NCBI GenBank assembly: GCA_905215725.1
Contig: CAJMRD010000074.1
Span: 1-10,429, forward strand
Length of the DNA: 10,429 nucleotides
DNA from: an uncultured bacterium
GTDB lineage: Bacteria > Actinomycetota > Coriobacteriia > Coriobacteriales > Coriobacteriaceae
Reading direction: 5' to 3'
Shown here: positions 5,471 through 10,429 of the stretch, one piece after another
Layout: each line of letters starts with the position of its first letter
Numbering within the stretch: position 1 is the stretch's first letter
Position numbers and translations under genes: made by a program
Notes under the pieces: generated by a model
The model's input: the letters and a program-made list of their open reading frames with translations, nothing else
The model's database searches: none
What the model was told of the DNA's origin: nothing

Positions 5471-6070
5471 TTTGGTATTGGAGAGGGTGAGCTCGCGATC
5501 ATCGTGGTCTTCGGCTTTTTGCTGTTTGGCCCGGATAAGCTCCCACAGATGGGCCGCACGATCGGCCGTGCCATTCGTCAGTTCCGCGAGACGCAGGAAA
5601 AGATGACGGCCGTTGTTCAGTCCGAGATAATCGATCCGGTGAGCGAGGCCGCGTCGGCCCCGGTCAAGCCCAAGAAGGCTGCTGCGACCGACGACGATTC
5701 CGATGCGGACGAGGATGCCGCCGAGACGGCAGCGCCCGCCAAGAAGGAGACCTTTGCCGAGCGTCGCGCCCGTCTTGCTGCCGAGAAGGCCGCGAGCGAG
5801 GCTGCCGCCGAGGGCGAGGGTACTGCTGAGGAGTCCGAGGCCGAGGGTGCCGAGCCTGCCGCTGCCGCCGAGCCTGTCGTCGAGCCCGCGCCTGCTGCAG
5901 AGCCGGAGTCCGAGCCCGAGCCGGCAGAGCCCACGACGGCTGACCTCTACGCCCGTCGTCCCCGCAAGCGCAAGGCCGTCGTCGACCAGCTCGCTCGCGA
6001 GCTCGAGGCCGAGGACGAGGCCGTTGCCGAGGCTGCCACCGCCGATGCCCCGAAGGGAGGCGATGAGTAA
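5468..6070 (+). CDS. tatA: Twin-arginine translocase subunit TatA/TatB
   Basis: A membrane component of the Tat system, which moves folded proteins with twin-arginine signal peptides across the cytoplasmic membrane. From the GTG start it is 200 residues: a short N-terminus with the polar residue E8, one membrane helix at about 8-20, the FGPDKLP hinge at 20-26, an amphipathic helix at about 27-55, then an unusually long Ala/Glu/Pro-rich acidic tail (about 60-157). A final segment at 158-185 is different: a basic YARRPRKRK cluster followed by a charged helix. The length and tail resemble TatB, while the N-terminus resembles TatA; only one such gene is in the window and the split is left open. 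The stop codon shares one base with the tatC start (TAATG), implying translational coupling. Confidence 0.9.
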   Translation: MFGIGEGELAIIVVFGFLLFGPDKLPQMGRTIGRAIRQFRETQEKMTAVVQSEIIDPVSEAASAPVKPKKAAATDDDSDADEDAAETAAPAKKETFAERRARLAAEKAASEAAAEGEGTAEESEAEGAEPAAAAEPVVEPAPAAEPESEPEPAEPTTADLYARRPRKRKAVVDQLARELEAEDEAVAEAATADAPKGGDE

Positions 6071-6861
6071 TGCCTATCGGACCTGCGCGCATGCCGCTCT
6101 TCGATCACCTGGGCGAGCTCCGTCGCCGCCTGACCATCGTGGTCGTGTCGGTGTTTGCCGCCGCCATCGTGCTGTATTTCGCCACGCCCGTGGTGCTCGA
6201 CATCCTGGAAGACCCCATCCGCTCCTTTGTGCCGGACGGTAAGTTCTACATCACCACCACGCTCGGCGGCTTTGGCCTGCGCTTCTCGCTGGCCATCAAG
6301 ATGGCCGTGGTCATGTGCACGCCCATGATCATCTGGCAGATTCTGGCATTTTTCCTGCCGGCACTGCGTCCCAACGAGCGCAAATGGGTCGTGCCCACGG
6401 TGCTCGCCTCGACGGTGCTGTTCTTCCTGGGTGCCATCTTCTGCTATTTCATCATCATCCCGGCGGGCTTTGAGTGGCTTATCGGCGAGACCTCGGCCGT
6501 CGCCACGGCGCTGCCCGACCTGGAGAACTACGTCAACATGGAGCTGCTCTTTATGATCGGCTTTGGCGTGGCGTTTGAGCTGCCGCTCATCATCTTCTAC
6601 CTGTCCGTCTTCCACATCGTGTCCTACGCGGCCTTCCGCGGCGCCTGGCGCTACGTGTACGTGGGCCTGCTTGTGGGCTCGGCTGTGATTACGCCCGACG
6701 GCTCGCCCGTTACGCTGGGCCTCATGTATGGTGCCCTGCTCTCGCTCTACGAGATTTCGCTCGCCATTGCCCGCGTGGTCATTACCGCGCGCGAGGGCAA
6801 GGAGGGCTTGTTTGTGAGCCGTCTGGACCTGTTCTCGGACGATGAGGACGACGAGGAGTAA
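6070..6861 (+). CDS. tatC: Twin-arginine translocase subunit TatC
   Basis: The core Tat receptor that binds the twin-arginine signal peptide and recruits TatA. The 263-residue protein shows six membrane segments (about 22-44, 73-96, 108-132, 158-182, 195-210, 213-236). Key family residues are present: HLGELRRRL with E16, F94 in the AFFLPAL loop, E103 in PNERKW (the signal-peptide binding surface), E170 in VAFELP, and ITPDGSP with D210 before the last helix. The C-terminal tail is very acidic (DDEDDEE). Start ATG 6070 overlaps the tatA stop by one base, with AAGGGAGG (6053-6060) nine bases upstream. A second ATG at 6091 would remove the first seven residues but keep the motif. hypA follows after 6 bases. 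Confidence 0.96.
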   Translation: MPIGPARMPLFDHLGELRRRLTIVVVSVFAAAIVLYFATPVVLDILEDPIRSFVPDGKFYITTTLGGFGLRFSLAIKMAVVMCTPMIIWQILAFFLPALRPNERKWVVPTVLASTVLFFLGAIFCYFIIIPAGFEWLIGETSAVATALPDLENYVNMELLFMIGFGVAFELPLIIFYLSVFHIVSYAAFRGAWRYVYVGLLVGSAVITPDGSPVTLGLMYGALLSLYEISLAIARVVITAREGKEGLFVSRLDLFSDDEDDEE

Positions 6862-6867
6862 ATCGGT

Positions 6868-7224
6868 ATGCACGAGGTTGGCATTGTCAACGGCATACTC
6901 GATACAGTGATTCGCGCGGCGCGTGGGGCGGGGGCCTCGCGCGCCGTTTTGGTAACGCTGCGTATCGGGGATATGACCGAAGTTGTGCGCGAGGCGCTCG
7001 ACTTTGCGTGGGAGACATTTCGCGATGAGGACCCGCTCACGCGAGGCTGCGAGCTTGCCGTGGAGGAGGTCCATCCACAAAGCGAGTGTCTGGACTGCGG
7101 CGAGGTTTTCGACCACGATCGCTTCCACTGTCGCTGTCCCCAGTGTGGTGGTGCCAACGTGCGCCTACTGCGCGGCCGCGAGCTCGATATCGCGAGTATC
7201 GAAATTGAAACCCCCGACGATTAG
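6868..7224 (+). CDS. hypA: Hydrogenase nickel incorporation protein HypA
   Basis: A cytoplasmic nickel chaperone that, with HypB, delivers Ni2+ to the large subunit of [NiFe] hydrogenase (and to urease in some bacteria). The 118-residue protein has the usual size and motifs: MHE at the N-terminus, with H2 as the nickel ligand and E3, and a zinc ribbon with C74-x-x-C77 and C90-x-x-C93. An extra Cys (C88) lies two residues before the second pair. The start is ATG 6868; GAGGAG (6853-6858), inside the end of tatC, serves as ribosome binding site. The 6-base gap to tatC implies co-transcription with the Tat genes. Nothing is truncated. Confidence 0.95.
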   Translation: MHEVGIVNGILDTVIRAARGAGASRAVLVTLRIGDMTEVVREALDFAWETFRDEDPLTRGCELAVEEVHPQSECLDCGEVFDHDRFHCRCPQCGGANVRLLRGRELDIASIEIETPDD

Positions 7225-7248
7225 CCCGCTAGCCATCTGGTGATGGGG

Positions 7249-7254
7249 TATAAA
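7249..7254 (+). promoter_or_regulatory. Possible internal -10 element before hypB (TATAAA)
   Basis: TATAAA lies in the 55-base gap between hypA and hypB, 25 bases before the hypB start. No -35 box is visible at a suitable distance. It could provide extra transcription of hypB and topA, but chance is a real alternative. Confidence 0.22.
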
Positions 7255-7279
7255 GGGGCCAAAGTAAGGAGTGCCGAGT

Positions 7280-7963
7280 ATGGCCGAGAAAACGATTGAT
7301 ATCGCGTCGCCGATTCTGTCGCGCAACGAGCGCCTGGCAGATCAGTTGCGTCAGCGATTTAAAGAGACAAACACCTATGTGATCAACGTCTTGTCGAGCC
7401 CCGGTTCGGGCAAGACCACCACGATCCTGGGCACCAACGAGCGCCTGCGCGACAAGGCCGGCCTGCGCTGTGCCGTCATCGAGGGCGATATCGCCTCGGA
7501 TGTCGACGCCATCACCATGAAGGAAGCCGGCATGCCCGCCATCCAGATCAACACGGGCGGCCTGTGCCACCTCGAGGGTAACATGATCATGGAGGCCGTT
7601 GACGCGTTCGACCAGGCGGTGGGCCTTCAGAACATCGACGTCATCTTTATCGAAAACGTGGGCAACCTGGTCTGCCCGGTCGACTTTGACCTGGGCGAGA
7701 ACCTGTCCATCATGATCCTCTCGGTGCCCGAGGGCGACGACAAGCCCATCAAGTACCCGGGCATCTTCCAGCACGCCGGCGCACAGCTGCTCAACAAGGT
7801 CGACGTGGCCCCGGCTTTCGATTTTGACATGGATGGGTATACTAAGACACTCGATGACCTCAATCCGCAGGCGCCGCGGTTTGCCGTGAGCGCGCGCAAG
7901 GGCGAGGGCATGGATGCCTGGTGCGATTGGCTCATCGGGCAGATCGAGCAAGCAAGGGCGTAA
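7280..7963 (+). CDS. hypB: Hydrogenase nickel incorporation GTPase HypB
   Basis: A SIMIBI-class GTPase that drives nickel release to the hydrogenase large subunit together with HypA. The 227 residues carry the P-loop SSPGSGKTT (39-47, K45), the metal-site pair C96-H97 in TGGLCHLEG, ENVGNLVCPVDFDLGE (125-140) with the third ligand C132, NKVD at 172-175 for guanine specificity, and SARKGEG near the end. It has neither the N-terminal CxxCGC high-affinity nickel motif nor the His-rich stretch seen in some HypB proteins, so it is the short form. I place the start at ATG 7280: AAGGAG (7266-7271) is eight bases away. A GTG at 7271 would add three residues but overlaps the ribosome binding site. It lies 55 bases after hypA and 54 before topA. 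Confidence 0.95.
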   Translation: MAEKTIDIASPILSRNERLADQLRQRFKETNTYVINVLSSPGSGKTTTILGTNERLRDKAGLRCAVIEGDIASDVDAITMKEAGMPAIQINTGGLCHLEGNMIMEAVDAFDQAVGLQNIDVIFIENVGNLVCPVDFDLGENLSIMILSVPEGDDKPIKYPGIFQHAGAQLLNKVDVAPAFDFDMDGYTKTLDDLNPQAPRFAVSARKGEGMDAWCDWLIGQIEQARA

Positions 7964-8005
7964 ATCGGTCGCCATACGGGCGGGCGTAGCCGCAGAGACA
8001 CGAGA

Positions 8006-8020
8006 TAGGAGCCTCTTTTG
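8006..8020 (+). promoter_or_regulatory. Ribosome binding site and TTG start that define topA
   Basis: TAGGAG (8006-8011) lies six bases before TTG 8018. Initiation there gives MKLIIAEKNDAA, the expected Toprim start of type IA topoisomerases. No ATG or GTG lies between this TTG and the Toprim strand, so TTG is the only start that preserves the domain. Confidence 0.85.
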
Positions 8021-10429
8021 AAGCTCATCATCGCCGAGAAAAACGACGCCGCGCGTCAGATCGCCGAGCGTCTGTCCACGGGTAAGCCCAAAAAGGACAA
8101 GGTGTACAACACCGCCATCTACCGCTTTGAGTGGAAGGGCGAGGAGTGCGTGACGATCGGCCTTGCCGGTCACATCCTTGCGCCTGATTTTTGCGACAGC
8201 GTGCTGTTCGATAAAAAGCTGGGCTGGTATTCGGTCACCGAGGACGGCGAGATACTGCCGGCCGACATGCCCGATGGCCTGGCGCGTCCGCCCTATGACA
8301 CCAAGCGTAAGCCGTTCCTTGCCGATGGCATCTCCATTAAGGGCTGGAAGCTCGAGAGTCTGCCTTACCTCACCTGGGCGCCCGTCATTAAGTTGCCGGC
8401 TGAGAAAGAGCTCATTCGCTCGCTTAAGAACCTCGCCAAAAAGTCCGACAGCGTCATCATTGCCACGGACTTCGATCGCGAGGGCGAGCTGATCGGTTCG
8501 GACGCCCTCAACAAGGTGCGCGAGGTGGCGCCCGACTTGCCGGTCGCCCGCGCCCAGTATTCTTCGTTTACCAAGGCCGAGATCACGCAGGCCTTCGATA
8601 ACCTTGTCTCGCTCGACCAGAACCTGGCCGACGCCGGCGAGAGCCGTCAGCACATCGACCTCATTTGGGGTGCGGTGCTCACGCGCTACCTGACGCTCGC
8701 CAAGTTTGGCGGCTTTGGCAACGTGCGTTCCGCCGGCCGCGTGCAGACGCCGACGCTTGCCCTGGTGGTCGAGCGCGAGCGCGAGCGCATGGCGTTTGTG
8801 CCCGAGGACTATTGGCAGATCCGCGGCATGGGCGCCGCACAGGGTACTGCCGAGGACGACCGATTTAAGATTGCGCACAAGACGGCACGCTTTACCGACA
8901 AGGATGCTGCTGAGACGGCGTACGGCCATGTTGACGGCGTCGCGACGGCAACCGTCGCCGCGGTGACCAAGCGCTCGCGCAAGCAGCAGCCGCCCACGCC
9001 GTTTGCGACCACCTCGCTGCAGGCTGCCGCCGCAGCCGAGGGCATCTCGCCTGCGCGTACCATGCGTATCGCCGAGTCCCTCTACATGGCGGGCCTCATC
9101 AGCTACCCGCGTGTCGACAACACCGTGTATCCCGCGACGCTCGATTTGGGCGCCGTGGTGAGTGACCTGGCAAAGATCAACCCGGCGCTGGCGCCCGTGT
9201 GCAAAAAGGTACTCGCTGGTCCCATGAAGCCCACGCGCGGTAAAGTCGAGACCACCGACCACCCGCCTATCTACCCCACGGGCGAGGGCGATCCGTCCAC
9301 GCTCGACGGCGGCCAGCGCAAGCTCTACGACCTCATCGCCCGTCGCTTCCTGGCGACGCTTATGGGTCCCGCGACCATCGAGAACACCAAGCTCGAGCTC
9401 GACGTGAACGGTGAGCCGTTCGTGGCTTCGGGCGATGTGCTCGTGACTCCGGGCTTCCGCGAGGCGTATCCGTATGGACTTAAGCGCGACGAGCAGATGC
9501 CGCCGCTGGAGCAGGGCGATACGGTCGACGTGTTCGACATTAAGCTCGAGGCCAAGCAGACCGAGCCGCCCGCGCGCTACAGCCAGGGCAAGCTCGTGCA
9601 GGAGATGGAAAAGCGCGGTTTGGGCACCAAGTCCACGCGCGCGAGCATCATCGAGCGCCTGTATGCCGTGCGCTACCTCAAAAACGATCCCGTGGAGCCG
9701 AGTCAGCTGGGCATCGCCATCATCGATGCACTGACGCAGTTTGCCCCGCGCATCACGAGCCCCGATATGACCAGCGAGCTCGATGGCGACATGACCCGTG
9801 TGGAGCGCGGCGAGGATACCGAAGAGCATGTCGTGACGCACTCGCGCGCGCTGCTGGCTGGTGTGCTCGACGAGCTGCTCAAGCACACGCAGGAGTTGGG
9901 CGACGCCATCAGCGACGCCGTCACGGCCGATGCGCGCGTGGGCGCCTGCCCCAAGTGCGGCAAGGACCTGGTTATGAAGACGAGCGCCAAGACCCGTGGC
10001 AGCTTCATTGGCTGCATGGGCTGGCCCGACTGCGATGTGACCTATCCGGTGCCGAGCGGCGTCAAGGTGAGCCCGCTCGAGGGCGAGGCGGCCGTGGGCC
10101 CCGAGTGCGGCGCGCCGCGCATTAAGTGCCAGCCGTTCCGCCAGAAGGCCTTCGAGATTTGCGTGAACCCCACGTGCCCCACCAACTACGAGCCTGACCT
10201 TAAGGTGGGCGAGTGCAAGGTGTGCGCCGAGGCCGGACGCCATGGCGACCTGATCGCGCACAAGAGCGAGAAGAGCGGCAAGCGCTTTATCCGCTGCACC
10301 AACTACGATGACTGCGGCGTGAGCTATCCTCTGCCGGCGCGCGGTAAGCTCGAGGCGACGGGTGAGACCTGCCCCGAGTGCGGCGGCAAAATCAGCTACA
10401 GCGGCTTCGGCACCCAGCGGGTGGAGGAG
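8018..10429 (+). CDS. topA: DNA topoisomerase I, type IA, archaeal-type (3' end outside window)
   Basis: Relaxes negative supercoils by cutting one strand through a 5'-phosphotyrosine link. The first 804 residues are visible, open to the window edge. In order: Toprim domain with E7 (LIIAEK) and the metal motif ATDFDREGE (D151, D153, E155); SAGRVQTPTL at 238-247; the catalytic SYPRVD with Y363 and R365; TDHPPIYPT at 413-421; GLGTKSTRASII; and from 644 on a series of Cys clusters (644/647/666/672, 697/704/715/720, 733/736/760/766, 785/788) that look like zinc ribbons. The N-terminal layout (YRFEWKGEECVTIGLAGHI, NLADAGESRQHIDLIWGAVLTRYL) resembles archaeal TopA more than the E. coli type. It follows hypB by 54 bases without a terminator, so may be read from the tat-hyp unit. 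Confidence 0.93.
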   Translation, partial: MKLIIAEKNDAARQIAERLSTGKPKKDKVYNTAIYRFEWKGEECVTIGLAGHILAPDFCDSVLFDKKLGWYSVTEDGEILPADMPDGLARPPYDTKRKPFLADGISIKGWKLESLPYLTWAPVIKLPAEKELIRSLKNLAKKSDSVIIATDFDREGELIGSDALNKVREVAPDLPVARAQYSSFTKAEITQAFDNLVSLDQNLADAGESRQHIDLIWGAVLTRYLTLAKFGGFGNVRSAGRVQTPTLALVVERERERMAFVPEDYWQIRGMGAAQGTAEDDRFKIAHKTARFTDKDAAETAYGHVDGVATATVAAVTKRSRKQQPPTPFATTSLQAAAAAEGISPARTMRIAESLYMAGLISYPRVDNTVYPATLDLGAVVSDLAKINPALAPVCKKVLAGPMKPTRGKVETTDHPPIYPTGEGDPSTLDGGQRKLYDLIARRFLATLMGPATIENTKLELDVNGEPFVASGDVLVTPGFREAYPYGLKRDEQMPPLEQGDTVDVFDIKLEAKQTEPPARYSQGKLVQEMEKRGLGTKSTRASIIERLYAVRYLKNDPVEPSQLGIAIIDALTQFAPRITSPDMTSELDGDMTRVERGEDTEEHVVTHSRALLAGVLDELLKHTQELGDAISDAVTADARVGACPKCGKDLVMKTSAKTRGSFIGCMGWPDCDVTYPVPSGVKVSPLEGEAAVGPECGAPRIKCQPFRQKAFEICVNPTCPTNYEPDLKVGECKVCAEAGRHGDLIAHKSEKSGKRFIRCTNYDDCGVSYPLPARGKLEATGETCPECGGKISYSGFGTQRVEE

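Noticed and set aside
5645..5940. Ala/Glu/Pro-rich segment of tatA as a tandem DNA repeat
   Set aside because: Composition is repetitive but there is no fixed repeat unit at DNA or protein level.
5947..7128. 393-codon minus-strand open frame opposite tatC and hypA
   Set aside because: His/Glu/Arg-rich shadow of well-defined tatC and hypA.
7229..10261. Very long open frame on the minus strand (over 1000 codons) opposite hypB and topA
   Set aside because: Its product is His/Arg/Ala/Gly/Leu-rich with no family motif, while the plus strand carries complete hypB and topA motifs. GC-rich codon bias commonly leaves the opposite frame without stops.
1..10429. Defence system, phage, insertion sequence or CRISPR array
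   Set aside because: All plus-strand genes are identified housekeeping, transport or maturation genes; no recombinase, transposase, spacer-repeat pattern or defence-type domain is visible.

Overview
The window is a GC-rich stretch of bacterial chromosome with tightly packed genes. It fits an anaerobic gut actinobacterium of the class Coriobacteriia, most like Collinsella. That assignment is an inference from base composition, the strong purine-rich ribosome binding sites, the subgroup Ic aspartate-type aminotransferase, and an archaeal-type topoisomerase I next to hydrogenase maturation genes. There is no insertion sequence, phage gene, CRISPR array, tRNA or rRNA that I can support.

Layout. 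Bases 1-435 are the C-terminal part of a ROK-family sugar kinase (probably glucokinase). After it comes a 168-bp gap holding a short palindromic repeat unit (437-487). A manganese-dependent inorganic pyrophosphatase (ppaC, 604-1527) follows, closed by a strong terminator. A 208-bp leader with a second terminator-like hairpin then precedes the Na+/H+ antiporter gene nhaA (1795-3153). NhaA faces a convergent small gene of unknown function (3494-3240, minus strand), and the two share a perfect 16-bp bidirectional terminator. The small gene is divergent from a PLP-dependent aminotransferase (3644-4948). A lone STAS-domain anti-sigma-factor antagonist (5000-5314) comes next.

From 5468 to the end, five plus-strand genes run with small gaps and no visible terminator: tatA/B, tatC, hypA, hypB and an archaeal-type topA that is cut by the window edge. 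TatA and TatC form the twin-arginine translocase, which exports folded cofactor-containing proteins. HypA and HypB insert nickel into [NiFe] hydrogenases, which are themselves classic Tat substrates. The tatC-hypA gap is only 6 bases, so the two functions are probably co-transcribed. That is a plausible metal-insertion-then-export module, although no hydrogenase structural gene is in the window.

The points most worth a second look are the terminator-like hairpin and possible attenuator in front of nhaA, the tat-hyp operon, the archaeal-type TopA with its TTG start, the long low-complexity tail of TatA/B with a distinct C-terminal segment, and the TGGTGCAA/GGGACAG repeat near the left edge. 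I did not find a wholly new multi-gene system.
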